NCBI RefSeq assembly: GCF_020080835.1 | Contig: NC_058165.1 | Coordinates: 9,865,813-9,929,812 of the forward strand | Length of the DNA stretch: 64,000 bases | From: Cotesia glomerata | Taxonomy: Eukaryota > Arthropoda > Insecta > Hymenoptera > Braconidae | Direction: 5' to 3' | Part shown: positions 37,570-49,455 of the stretch, piece after piece | Layout of the letters: each line of letters opens with the position of its first letter | Position numbering within the stretch: position 1 is the first letter of the stretch | Program-made: the position numbers and the translations under genes | The notes under the pieces: model-generated | What the model saw: the letters and a program-made list of their open reading frames with translations, nothing else | The model's database searches: none | What the model was told of the DNA's origin: nothing

Positions 37570-39009
37570 CTGAACCTGCCTATACCTTATTAATAAATTT
37601 TGAATTAACTGTTGATTAATTACTATGGGAAATTCTCAAATCCTTACCCCAGGGTTGAGAAAATTTTTTAGCGTTCAACCCAGGTTCCTTCACGCTTATC
37701 AGCGTTCAGTTATTCTATTCTATAAGGTTTCATCATTACTACCCTAAAAATGTAAGCGCTTATCAGCAGTTCCACCCTGAGGCGCCTAATAGCGTTCAGA
37801 CTCTTTATCCATTACCTACTTGTCGGCAGGTAAATCAAAAGTATTATCTAAAAATAAAAAAATTAAAAGCACTTCACAGAGGAATCAATGACATGACCTA
37901 CCTCAAGTATCGACTTTCTCAACACGGTCAAACCTGAAGAACTATTAAAAATTTTGTTATCTGGGAAAACTTAATTTTCTCAGAACGTAACACCACTTTG
38001 AGTTCTATAGATAAATCTATAGATAAATTTCCAGAAAATCAAAGTCATTGGCTGCGTTCAGGTTTACTAAGTTCTAAGTAGGGTTGACTTTATCTACCAA
38101 AAAATTAATATTTAGACACACTTAAATAAATATACCTTGCATTGTTTTATTATAGATTTTTTAAAAAAACAATATAGTTACTTTAAGTTGTTACTACAAG
38201 ATATGCTAAGATCTGCCAAGAACTTAGTAAACTTGAACGCGGCCATTACATTGAATAGCAAACGAAAACTCAAATTACTTGAAGTCTGTCAGTTACCGAA
38301 AATCTGTTTTCAATTGTTAAATGATCTCTTGTGGGATGCTCACATGACACAGGTCGACAAGAAATATGTTAATTAAAAAAGAAAAAGTTAGTCATCTTTT
38401 TTGGCCCATCCTATTATACATAGACAACGTACACAGCTGCGCAGTTTTTACTAATTTTGGCAACTTAAGGTACTTTTTATTACTTAATTGTTGTCGTTAT
38501 TGAGAGTAGGTGTAATGCTATATAGTGTATCATTGTATGGAAGACAAGCTAAACCAACTAAAGCCAAGTGATTTCGACACTTTAGGGAGTTTGTCGTTAA
38601 ATCGAGTGACATACATGGAATTTACACTGTATTTTTTAATTTTAATAATTTATTTCTAATTGATTTATCAACACTGTAACAGACGATGTATTCTTATAAC
38701 TCACTTTAAATAAATATTATTCAAGTAATTTAAATCATCATTGACGGACTTAGGTTCGATGTTATCTTAGACCCTATCCGATAAAAATGCACGTTTTGCA
38801 TTATTATTTACATTTTTTCGCCGAAAAATTATAATTCTTTATACCTGTGAAGGCCTGGACTTTAGCGTAAATTTATCACGGACCATAATTTATTTAATAT
38901 TTCCACTTTTAGTTCGTTGAGTATCAAATTTATTCGTCAAAATAAATCAGATACATTTTAAGAACTTTATTGTATTAACAGTTAGAAAAATTGATCTTCA
39001 TTATTAAAA
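37570..39009. other. Intergenic DNA without a recognisable gene
   Basis: 37680-37830 has irregular repeats of TATCAGCGTTCAG-like words. A 79-codon open frame at 38137-38376 has no recognisable motif and I do not call it a gene. The stretch before 39010 should hold the XPB 3' UTR. Confidence 0.35.
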
Positions 39010-42000
39010 TTACGACCTAAACTTTTTAAACAATGGATGTTTCGCCGTGGAAGATGATGGTTTTTTAAATTCATAGTAAACCGCATCGTCTGCTCCAGAC
39101 ATTGATGATATATTTCCAGCTCTTCTCATAGTCTGTAAAAAGAAAAGAGAACAATCGACATTATTACTCGTTAATTTTTTTTACTATTACATAAGTAAAT
39201 TTACAACAACATTATAAAATTCAAAACAGTAGTAAGAATAACTTACCGGCCGAGAACCTTCTCCCGGAATCTTCTCTTCATCGGCATCTGAATCATTAGC
39301 TAACAAAACTTTTTGTAATAATGTACCCTGATCTTCTTTGGTATTATAAAACATATCTGGCTCTTGGTCCATCCCTGACAATTTAGTAATAACTTTGTAT
39401 GCATATCCTTGGTTAACAAGAAACCGTTGACGTTTTCTCGAGTAATTCATTTCAACAGTGTCCTGAGATACTAATGTATAAAAGAATGCATTATAATCTT
39501 CAGCAATAGCACCTTTTTTAGCTCTTAAAATACGTCCTAAACGTTGCGCTTCTTGCCTTCTAGATCCTCCGTGCGCTGAAATTTGTATTAAAACATTTGC
39601 TTCCGGCAAATCAAACGAGGTATCTGCAACCTTACTAACAAATATCGTATTTATGTTAGTATTATATTTAAAATTCTGTAGAATATTGATCCGTTCACTT
39701 TGATTTGTTGGACCGTAAATAAATGGTCTGTTTAATGTTTTGGCGTAATGTATCAATGCGAATACATTGTCCGAGAAAACAATGGTTTTGTCACCACGTC
39801 TCTCATGGTAACGCATTAGATATTGACAAGCGCGAAATTTATTGGGGTTCATTACATACAGCAACATCTTTTTACTCATTTTATGGCCTAAATATTCACG
39901 ATAGAATTCCGGAGTCATAGGACACCAAACCTCAGCACACTGCACTCGTGCAATAAATCCACGTTTTTGCAATTCTAACCAATTAGCTTCATACAGTTTG
40001 GGACCGATCAAGAAATTCAGATCTGCAATCTTATCATCTTCACGCAATAATGTAGCAGTCAAACCTAATTTACAATGCGACTGTACAATGGTCAATACTC
40101 GTCGAAACATTTTGGCTGGAATTGTATGTACTTCATCTAAGACCATAATACCCCATTCTTGTTCCTGCAACCACTTCATCGTCTGCTCAGCTTCCCATGA
40201 ACGTTTTTGCGAGTGTGTTATCATCGAATAGGTTGTTATTAATATTCCGCAACCCATCGGCTTATCTTTGGCTTCACTAGTAAAACGACATATCATCGAA
40301 TCATCAGCAGTCGACCACATTTTGAACTGTTGCTTCCATTGTTCAACTGATACACCAGAATTGCAAAGTACAAGGGCGCGTTTACGTACCGTGCAACATG
40401 CTGTGACACCAACTAAACTTTTACCAGCACCGCACGGTAATACAATAACACCAGAACGAGCACGTCCATTACCAAACATTTTACGCAAACTTTTTTCCTG
40501 ATACGGACGCAGTACTGCTGACGGCTTCAAGTCAATATTGATATCAGGATTCACAGTATCATTACGAAAATCATATTCGGCTAATAAAGGATATTCTAAT
40601 TCGATACAACGTTTCTGTATGATTTCTATTTTTTCTTGATTAACTTCAAAACTGACTATTTTGAGCTGTGGATCTTCGTCATCCTCATCTTCTTTGTCCA
40701 TTTTTTCAAGAAATGTTGTAATATCTTCAGGTACAGGGGCTACTTCTTCTGGTTTCGGATTCTCAGCAGTAGTCGTGATACTAGTTGTCGGCTGAACTAC
40801 CAGTGGTTTAGCGCCAAACTGCATTGCTGCTACTTTGGTTTGTACGTTGGTTATCAAACCGTCCTTTTCGGTATCTTCGACTTTTTTACGCAAGCGACAT
40901 TCTTGAATCACTGGGTCTTTCAGTAATTTTTGAAGTACATCTGGAAATGGGGATTCCACAAAATACTTGTTATGCTTTAAAACTAATTTTACCTGAAAAA
41001 AAATAAATTGAAGATAACAGTTGTAATTACTGTAATAATATAAAGTAAGTTAATTATTTTAATACTTACTTTACCGTATGATAAGGTACATAGTTGTATG
41101 AATTCAACTATACCATCAGGAATACTTGTTTTGCTTAATCTTTTTAGGTACTCAATTATATCGTGAGTTTGCAATCCAACACTTACTGCAGCGTATAGTG
41201 AGTAAGCTGTTAATTTGTACTGAAACAACAAAAATTTTTTTTTTTTATGAAAAATTATAAATTTATTGATCAATAATAATAAAGAAAAATTTATTCAAGA
41301 AAAATATTCGCTTGGTAATCTTATAAATAAAAACTAAGGTATGGAGCTTACAGATGCGTGCTCAGATCAAAGTCAGTCTATTATATATTAATAAGTATAT
41401 GAAATTAAAATTGACAGACACGTAACAATTTTTTGATTTTTCTTAAAAAATAAACCAGGGGTAGAAAATTATTTTTAAAAAATTGCATTTATAATTTTTT
41501 TAGATCACACTGAAGTTGACAGACATTAGAAATTTTTTTAGAATTTTATAGCAATAAAATTTATAAAAAAAAAAGAAATTTTTTAAAAAATTTCACATGT
41601 GAAAATTAAAAAAAAAATTAATTAGTGGAAATTTTAAAAAGCTTTTTTATTATTGTAGTTGATTTGTTATAAGAATTCAAAAAAATTGACAGTTGTCAGC
41701 TAACTTGACGTTTTGACTTTTTCATTTTCCTAATTTTTCTTTAAACCATTGAATGTAATTAATATGATTATTTAATATAAGTTACTGATTGCTAAGCAAA
41801 TTGTATTAACTATTAATAAATGGTCTTTTGCCGCTGTTTCCTAAGTGATGTTAGCTACAAAATAGATATTGATTAAATCAAAAGTTATTGTATCTAATTG
41901 TATAAACTATTTTGTAACTAAACATTTATGTATTATAATGTAAAAATTTATAATTTTTATATAAGATGTAAAATTAAGTAACCTTGTTACTTGTCCTTGG

Positions 42001-42815
42001 CTGTTAGGTCTTTTTCAAAGAAATAAATAAATAAAACTTCAGTATCATTTTTTTAGAGCTTAACTAAAGATGGAATTTTTTAAACAAATTTTTTTAGGTA
42101 TAAATTATTAGTCAAGAAATTTCTAAAAATTATCCGATGTCTCTCAATTACAGTATCATATAAGTATTAATTGTTTGGTTAGAAAAAAAAAATAATAAAA
42201 TTTACCTCATGAATATGTTCAGGACGACAAACAGGCTCTGATATCGCAATCAAAAAATCATGAGCGTGTCTATAAACTGGTGAAAATGATTCCAGAAAAA
42301 TATGACCATTTGGTGCCTGTAAATTAAAAATTACTAGCCATAATTTTATTATTTTCAATGACAATGATATTCTATCAACACATCAAGTATCTAAAAAATA
42401 ATAAACTAGAATGTTCGGATAACCCAAACAGATGACCAACATAATTAATAACAATAAAATGTTTTATTGTAAATTAAAAAAAATAGAAAAAGGACATACA
42501 ACCCATAGAGGTCTCAGTGCATTATCTGGCTTTAATATCATCTGTTCCCGGTAATCTTTAGCACCAAATTCATCCTCTGCTGTATTTTGATCCACTTTCT
42601 CAGCATCATTTTTGGCAGCATCTGGTATACCATCAGTGTCAATACTATCACCGAATTCATCATCAAGAAAATCTTCCTCTTCTTTGCGTTTTTTTGACTT
42701 CGCCCGATCTATTTAAAATTTTATGTGTTTTTATTATTTTATCAATCACCAAAAATACTTAAATAATAAATAATTTAAAGCTACCTTCTTTCTTGACACG
42801 TTTTGGTGGTCCCAT
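39010..42815 (-). CDS. hay: XPB/haywire (ERCC3), TFIIH 3'-5' DNA translocase subunit, 6 exons
   Basis: Exons on the minus strand: 42815-42785, 42708-42500, 42316-42206, 41219-41070, 40992-39247, 39132-39010. GT-AG introns, phases joined, 789 residues (human XPB has 782). It begins MGPPKRVKKEDRAKSKKRK with a basic/acidic start. Then come the N-terminal damage-recognition region, Walker A CGAGKS (about 358), DEVH box (about 449), the TATLLREDDKI thumb-region RED motif and motif VI RQEAQRLGRILR. The tail is KKPSSSTAKHPLFKKFRS. XPB is the ATPase of TFIIH that opens promoters for RNA polymerase II and is needed in nucleotide excision repair in the nucleus. The long third intron (41220-42205) is AT-rich with no gene. 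All motifs are intact. Confidence 0.95.
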
Positions 42816-43865
42816 TTTTAGATTTTTATATTTAAGTTCAATAAACAATTAAATATTTAAATATAGATGTCATATGGATATAAATACTTTAATAACTTTA
42901 AAAACAATCAGTCTATTATTATGACTTTTTTTAATTTCAACACAACGGCTATCAATGTTAAGTCTCGGAGCTTAGATCTCCGCATGTTGCATCTGAGTTT
43001 CGTGCGTAGTGTTGAAAGTTATGAAAATATTTATTATTATTATTCTGCAAGTGGCGCTCCACTCTGTTGTTGAAATTATGTCGGTAACAACGAGTTCTAG
43101 ATTTCTCATCAAAGAGTTGCCGCATTAAATGTAATAAATTTAAAAATTTACAATGCAATATGGGAAAATAAAATTTCAGATACATTTTCTGCAATTGAGC
43201 CTCAATGAATATATTAAAATAAATAAATATGTAAGTACTTGTTAAATATTAATACGATACTGAATATAAATAATCAGTACTCGACAATTAAAATTTTCGT
43301 AGTGATCAATATCTTTATTTTTTTTTAATTATTTAACGTGATACGAAAATTTTTTTTAGTCTTGAATTAAACTTTTTTAAAAACATTTATTATTAAATAT
43401 TTAATTTAATTAATGTAATTATTATTACAGAAAAAAAAATTTTTTTTTTTAGTTTGTACTCAAATATTTTTAAAAGTTTATTTTTACATATTTAATTTAA
43501 AATTAATGAAAAATAATTTAGCAGATTTTGATAATTTTAAGAGTTTTTTTAACAAATAAATTATGGCAAAAAAAATTGACACGTAGAAATTTAAAAAAAT
43601 AAAAAATGCAATTCTTTTAAATTAATTTTCTTGAAAAAATATGTTTATTAAAAAAAATTAAAAAATGGTTAAGTGACTGCTAACTTTAATGTCATTTAAA
43701 ATTGTGATGACACATTAGCAGACATTAGAGAATTTTTTTATTTTTCTTGAAAAATAATGATAATAAAATTAGAAGACATTTAAGAATTCTTCAAATTTTT
43801 ACAACAGATCAACTATTATAAAAAAATTAGGAAAACGGTTGACCCTAAAGGCCATCTCTGCAACT
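42816..43865. other. AT-rich spacer upstream of XPB
   Basis: No gene seen. It must include the XPB promoter. The words TGCTAACTTTAATGTCA (43675-43700) and similar motifs in the XPB intron near 41505 and 41695 look like scattered ends of an old repeat. Confidence 0.35.
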
Positions 43866-44530
43866 TATTCCCGCTAATTCCGTTAATCCTGGCCGCTTTT
43901 TTTGAGCTCTTCGAGCTCAAAAATACAATCTGTGTGTTGTTTTGAGCTCGCCGAGCTTAAAAAGGTACCTTTTCTATGCTTTTGAGCTCTTTGAGCTGAA
44001 AAGTCTGATAGAAGTTTCATAGAACACTATTTTTTGAATTTTCAAACCGCAATAACTTTTGAATAAATGAACCGATTTTTACGCGGTTAGCGGCATTCTA
44101 CGCAGTTTTTTAAGCCTCATAAAGAATTTCTAAGTTTCAATTGGTCAAACTAGAAATTTCGGAGTAACTCCAAAAAAACACTTGTTTTTTTTTTTTTTTT
44201 TTTCCGGTTCTCTTTCGTTCACGATATTTCTCGAACGAATCAACCGATTTTGACCGGATTGGCGGCGATCGACGTGGTTTTTCAAGGTTGAGAGCTGATT
44301 AGTTTTTTGGAATAGATCAGTAAAGCCGTTGAAAAGTTATCCCAAAAAAAACCACTTCTGAAAAAAATTTTTTTCCTATTTTTTTTGAGATTTCTCCAAA
44401 TTTCTCAAAATCTATCGGTCCGAATCGATTCAATTTCACAGGAAATCTAAGTTTGACGAAGCCCTTTCGAATGGCACCAACCGCGATGAAATCGGTTCAA
44501 CCGTTCAAAAGTTATCAGAGGTTTACATAC

Positions 44531-44532
<2 letters not shown>
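43866..44532. repeat. Repeat-derived flank ahead of the (AC)n tract
   Basis: Contains GAGCTC-rich imperfect palindromes (43905-44010). It then has sequence with AACCGATTTTGACCGG and a GTTCAAAAGTTATCAGAGG run leading straight into the AC microsatellite. Sequences of this type followed by a short tandem repeat are common in insect genomes. I cannot name the family. Confidence 0.35.

Positions 44533-44574
<42 letters not shown>
44533..44574. repeat. (AC)n microsatellite, target of LINE copy 1
   Basis: 21 AC units without interruption. The LINE begins directly after it at 44575. Confidence 0.9.
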
Positions 44575-44576
<2 letters not shown>

Positions 44577-44690
44577 CGTGTCGGGCTTGCTGGGTCCCGC
44601 ATCGGGCGCCTCCCCAGGTGGCGGATAGGGAAATGCCCGGCATATCTGCACGTCAGATGCGTCGGGTACCGAGGAAATAGAATACTCGGG

Positions 44691-46193
44691 GTGGACCAAA
44701 ACCTAGCAAAAGATGGTATGGAAATGTCAGAACAATTTCAAACATCGTCTACGGTGCAGAGGAGGGATACCTCAGTGCCGGCGAGGGAAGGCGTACAAAC
44801 GGGCCTGAACTCGTCGTTATCAAGCGACCGTTTGAACAGTGGAGTAGACCCCATGGCTCTGCTGTCTAGCAATGCTAGCAATGCTACAGGGAGTAAAGAA
44901 ACAGCTCTGATGGAAGTAGACGCACAGCAAACAAACTTTCCTCCAATAGGTGGAAGACCTGTTGCTCCCGTCAACACTCACACATGCCGAGGGAGGATAA
45001 ACTCTCTACCGACTGTCACCGGTCAACAATCGCCAATGGAACGGCTCGGTAGCAAGATCGAAGAATTAGCTGAGTTCATAAAGGATAAACGAAATCTCCA
45101 CCATGAACTCAGAAAAATAGTAGCGTCCATTGCCACGACATATAAGTTGGCCAACAAACCAGCAACGAAGTCGGCGAGAACCACGCAAACATCTCCGGAT
45201 CTGAACAAAAAATCCCAGACGTTTTCGGTCACTCCTGAGAAAACACAGCATAGAGAAGAGAAAAACAAGAAGAGGCCGCTATCCACGCCCAGCCCTTCCT
45301 CGGAAATCGATAAGCCAGCACATAAGAAGACAGCCCGGGGTGATACCTGGACCAAAGTGACTCGGAAAAACAAGAAAAAGGAAGAACAGGAGCCAGTGGC
45401 TCAATCTGCTACAGCCCAAAACCAGCCAAGCAATGTTGGCTCCAAGAAACCGAGGAGGAAGAAGATAAAAACTAAAGCTGTGCTTGTCCAACCAGCTGAA
45501 GGGCGAACATACGCCGATCTCCTCAAGGAAATCAAAGCCAAGGTTAATCCGACAGAGACTGGAGTAGACATAAATCCTATCAAATAAACGAAGCGAGGGG
45601 GCGTTCTTCTAGAAATAGGTCGCAAGACTGAAGACACTACCGCTTTCACGGCTGCGATAAAAACAGCAACTGCTAACATCGGTACAGTCAGAACGCTTAC
45701 ACCAAAAGCAACGATCAAAATCCTGGACTTGGATGCCATCACTACTGAGAACAACGTCCGCGAAGCACTCAAACGTGACTTCACCGACAGCCTGGAGATC
45801 AAACGGGTAAATTTGACAAAGCCTACTCGATGGGGCAACCGGGCAGCCTTCTGCGAGATAGACGAGGCTAGCGCGTTCAAAATCCTTGACAAGGCTCGTA
45901 TAATGATCGGATGGGTCAACTGCCGCATTCGACCAGTTGTAAAAGTAACACGCTGTACCAGATGCCTCAGATACGGGCACGCGACGAACTCCTGCAGGGG
46001 GCCTGACAGAAGCAAGTGCTGCTTTAAATGCGGGGGAGGAAACCACAAAGCTGCAGACTGCGTTGAACAGCCAAAGTGCTTCCTCTGTACACAGAAACAA
46101 GAAGCTCCAGATAGCTTATGTCATATTCCAGGCTCCGGGGCTTGTAAGGTATTCCGCACCGCACTTGCCGAAGCTACGAAAGGGCAGAAATGA
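44691..46193 (+). pseudogene. LINE copy 1 ORF1, gag-like RNA-binding protein with one stop
   Basis: A single frame of 501 codons is interrupted only by TAA at 45585-45587. The first half is Ser/Thr/Lys-rich with a coiled stretch (MERLGSKIEELAEFIKDKRN). The second half has the gag-like fold and three zinc knuckles: CTRCLRYGHATNSC, CCFKCGGGNHKAADC and CFLC...C. It ends GQK and its TGA overlaps the ATG of ORF2 (ATGA, 46190-46193). ORF1 proteins of R1-clade elements coat the RNA during retrotransposition. Confidence 0.8.
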
Positions 46194-49180
46194 CACGCAT
46201 ACTTCAAGGAAACCTGAACAGATGTGCGTTGGCGCAAAATTTACTTCGCCAGCGAGTCTTTGAAGAGAGGATCGACGTTTGCTTCATCTGTGAGCAATAT
46301 CTAAACCTCCAAGATAGAGCATGGTTCGCAGACAAAACTGGCACGGCGGCAATCTGGATTGCAAATACAAAGAACGGTACCACCATCAACAGCGGAAGTG
46401 GAGCAGGTTTTGTCTGGATTCAAACCCCCATAATCTACTTCATGAGCGTCTATCTCTCACCTAACGAAGGGATTAGTGTGTTCCGACAGAAACTGGCAAA
46501 TATAGAGGATGTGATCACCAAGTTCGACGGCGAAGTTATCGTAGCTGGTGACTTCAATGCTAAATCGGCTGAATGGGGCGCTGATTTCTCCGACACCAGA
46601 GGCAACGAGGTCGCTGACGTTGTGGCTAGACTCGACCTCATAGTGCTAAATACTGGGAGCACCACGACTTTCAGAAGACCGGGGTACCAAGAGTTCATCC
46701 TCGACATTTCGTTGGCGACTCCAAAAATTGCCAACATGATTGAAAACTGGACAGTATCCGAAAAATACAGTGGCAGTGATCACCAGTTCGTGACATTTAA
46801 CGTTGGATTGGCATCTACTCCGGTACCACAACACGACCTTTCTAAGCGAAAGTGGAATGTCAGGAAGCTTGATCCAGAGGCGCTGCGAGCTTCACTTACA
46901 CGGAGCTGGTCTACCCTTCAGAACAACCCGGCTCCGGATACTTGCAGCGAGACAGAAAGGATAGTACTAAATACGATGGAGATTTCCGCCGCATGTGACG
47001 CCTCTATGCTGCGGTTGAAAAACCGGAGTTTTCGCAGGCCGGCGTACTGGTGGTCAACAGACATAGCGGAACTTCGCAAAATGTGCCATCAACTACGTCG
47101 CCGCGCAACGAGAGCCGCCAAACGCTCCCCAAGCCAGGACTTGTATTCAAAAGAGTACAAGCAGGCCAAAAAGACGCTAAATCGAGCCATCAAAGCAAGT
47201 AAAGCAAAGTTGTGGAAAGAGATCTGCAACGATCTCGACAATGACATCTGGGGTAAAGCCTACCAAATTGTCGCCAAACGACTTGGAAAGGCTTCACCAG
47301 AGGCGCCGAAGTCTCCAGCCTTAATGGATAGCATCGTAGCGGAGCTTTTCCCCAAACACCCGCCGCGGGAGAAGAAACACTACACTAAAAACAACGAAGT
47401 AACGCCCTTCACAACTAAGGAACTACAAGACGCGGCCAAGTCACTCAAAACAGGAAAGGCACCTGGACCTGATGGCATCCCGGCATCGGTGATCAAGATT
47501 ATAGCCCTGGAATACCCAGACTTACTCCTGAACACCTACAACGCATGCTTGGCAACTGGCACCTTTTCCGCGGTCTGGAAACGGCAGAGATTGATTCTCT
47601 TAGACAAAGGTAAGGGAACCCCCATAACACCTTCGTCGTTTAGACCACTCTGTATGCTAGACATTGCTGGAAAACTGCTCGAGAAGCTCATACAAGGGAG
47701 ACTTCGCGACGACATCGACCGTGCTGGAGGTTTTGCCACCAACCAGCATGGCTTCCGGAAAGGTCATTCGACAGTCGGAGCGATCAAGAAAGTCATAAAG
47801 ACAGCAACACAAGCATGGTCTGGTAGCCTCAAAGCTCGTAAAGTATGTCTTCTCCTCACGCTAGATGTCAAAAACGCATTTAACAGCGCAAATTGGGGAG
47901 ACATTTTAGACGCTCTGGAGCACAAGCTTGACGCGGAGCCAGAAAATCTGGCACTAGTCGACAACTACCTTGACGATAAAAAGCTAATAGTGGAAACTAC
48001 TGAAGGCCCACAAGAATACGCCATAACGGCTGGCGTGCCGCAAGGCTCAATAATGGGGCCTGATCTATGGAACGCAGACTACGACGAGATTCTTGAAATC
48101 CCGTTGCCAGATCAAGTAGAACTAACAGGCTTTGCAGACGATGTTGCAGCCACTATAGTGGCGAACAGCGTGGAAGAGGCCGAACTGCTAGTTCGGGAAA
48201 CCATCGACACCGTCGAGACTTGGCTCGATAAGCATCACCTGAAACTCGCCAAACAGAAAACCGAGATGGTCGTTTTGACCCGTCAAAAATGGTTTCCAAA
48301 ACCATTCGCTATGGACATGGGAGGAACAACGCTGACATCAACAAGGGCCCTGCGGTATCTAGGGGTAATGATAGACGAGAAACTATCTTTCCGTGAACAC
48401 CTCGACAGTGCATGCAAGAAAGCCAGCAAAACTGTGTCTAGCCTAGCACGAATTATGACCAACACCATGGGACCAAGAACAAAAAAGAGAAGAGTTCTTC
48501 TAGAAGCAGTCCACTCGGTACAGCTTTATGGAGCGGAGATATGGGCAGACATATTAAAGCAGAAGACCTACCGGCGAAAGATCGCAGCACTACAGCGGCG
48601 AGGCGCTCTCAGGGTTGCCTGCGCCTACCGCACAGTTTCCGAAGCGGCTGTATTGGTCATTGCAGGAGCCGCGCCCATCGACCTTTTAGCGTTCGAAAGA
48701 GCAAAACTCTATGACGCTAAAGACAGTGATGATAACATGAAGGACGCAAGAACGAGGATAAAGGCGGAAACGCAGCAAGAGTGGCAGGACCGATGGACAT
48801 CGGGAGAGACGGGCAGATGGACGGCGCGCCTGATCCCAAACATCAACGTCTGGCTCTCTCGGAAGCACGGGGATACGGACTTCTTCCTGACCCGGCTATT
48901 GACGGGACATGGGCAGTTCAATGCCTATCTTTTCAAGATGGGTTTGCACAGCACACCAACGTGCAAATACTGCCCGGATAAAATCGACGACGCCGAACAC
49001 ACATTCTTCGAGTGTGCTCGATGGAAGGACTACAGAAGAAGCACCGAAGAGATCATAGGCACCAGGCTCTCCCCCTCAAGCCTGGTGACCTATATGATCA
49101 AACAAGAGGAAAACTGGTCAGCTGTTACAATTTATGCAGAGCACCTCCTGAAAGACAAAATCGCAGAAAGGGACCAGTAG
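46190..49180 (+). CDS. LINE copy 1 ORF2, endonuclease and reverse transcriptase, intact
   Basis: 996 residues without a stop. The endonuclease is at about 1-220 (LQGNLNR start, VVAGDFNAKSAEWG-type catalytic Asp at about 120, SDHQ near 195). The reverse transcriptase is at about 410-700, with KAPGPDGIPASVIK, AGVPQGSIMGPDLWN and the catalytic FADD at about 648. The C-terminal CCHC-like knuckle is CKYCPDKIDDAEHTFFEC (about 924-941). There is no RNase H domain, as usual for the R1 clade. The protein nicks the AC-repeat target and primes reverse transcription there. The frame is complete, so this copy could be recently active, but its ORF1 has a stop. Confidence 0.9.
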   Translation: MTRILQGNLNRCALAQNLLRQRVFEERIDVCFICEQYLNLQDRAWFADKTGTAAIWIANTKNGTTINSGSGAGFVWIQTPIIYFMSVYLSPNEGISVFRQKLANIEDVITKFDGEVIVAGDFNAKSAEWGADFSDTRGNEVADVVARLDLIVLNTGSTTTFRRPGYQEFILDISLATPKIANMIENWTVSEKYSGSDHQFVTFNVGLASTPVPQHDLSKRKWNVRKLDPEALRASLTRSWSTLQNNPAPDTCSETERIVLNTMEISAACDASMLRLKNRSFRRPAYWWSTDIAELRKMCHQLRRRATRAAKRSPSQDLYSKEYKQAKKTLNRAIKASKAKLWKEICNDLDNDIWGKAYQIVAKRLGKASPEAPKSPALMDSIVAELFPKHPPREKKHYTKNNEVTPFTTKELQDAAKSLKTGKAPGPDGIPASVIKIIALEYPDLLLNTYNACLATGTFSAVWKRQRLILLDKGKGTPITPSSFRPLCMLDIAGKLLEKLIQGRLRDDIDRAGGFATNQHGFRKGHSTVGAIKKVIKTATQAWSGSLKARKVCLLLTLDVKNAFNSANWGDILDALEHKLDAEPENLALVDNYLDDKKLIVETTEGPQEYAITAGVPQGSIMGPDLWNADYDEILEIPLPDQVELTGFADDVAATIVANSVEEAELLVRETIDTVETWLDKHHLKLAKQKTEMVVLTRQKWFPKPFAMDMGGTTLTSTRALRYLGVMIDEKLSFREHLDSACKKASKTVSSLARIMTNTMGPRTKKRRVLLEAVHSVQLYGAEIWADILKQKTYRRKIAALQRRGALRVACAYRTVSEAAVLVIAGAAPIDLLAFERAKLYDAKDSDDNMKDARTRIKAETQQEWQDRWTSGETGRWTARLIPNINVWLSRKHGDTDFFLTRLLTGHGQFNAYLFKMGLHSTPTCKYCPDKIDDAEHTFFECARWKDYRRSTEEIIGTRLSPSSLVTYMIKQEENWSAVTIYAEHLLKDKIAERDQ

Positions 49181-49401
49181 CCAGGAGTAGGCGTCGTGAG
49201 ACGCAGCACGACTGGATTGAAGTAATGCTAACGCGGTTCCAATCCAGTCCTCCCCGTACCATCTAGGGGAGAGGGGAAGAGGAATGTTTTTTTTAGTGGG
49301 TAAAAATATCCACACTACCGACTATCGATATCTGCCGGAAGATGGGCGGCAGAGTTAACGATACCGGTGTCTTTTGAAGATCTTTTTTCGTACCTCTTTA
49401 C

Positions 49402-49406
49402 AAAAA

Positions 49407-49454
<48 letters not shown>
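49402..49454. repeat. Poly-A tail of copy 1 followed by (AC)n, target of copy 2
   Basis: 22 A bases (49402-49423), then about 15 AC units (49424-49454). LINE copy 2 begins at once, giving a head-to-tail pair. A chance frame starting at 49367 in copy 1 reads through the A run and AC tract into copy 2 ORF1. Confidence 0.85.

Positions 49455-49455
<1 letters not shown>

Larger units (their letters stand above)
44575..49423 (+). mobile_element. R1-clade LINE (Waldo-like), copy 1, near complete
   Basis: Runs from the end of the (AC)n tract through a GC-rich 5' UTR, ORF1, ORF2 and a 3' UTR to a poly-A run (49402-49423), followed by another (AC)n. Insertion in AC repeats, two ORFs, an apurinic-type endonuclease without RNase H and a CCHC-like C-terminus match Waldo elements of the R1 clade, which are known to target such microsatellites. 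GC content is far above the surroundings. Confidence 0.8.

Noticed and set aside
38137..38376. Possible small gene of 79 codons
   Set aside because: AT-rich chance frame without motif, splice context or similarity that I recognise.
44453..44680. Open frame with a His-Thr run
   Set aside because: The run is the translated (AC)n microsatellite; there is no gene.
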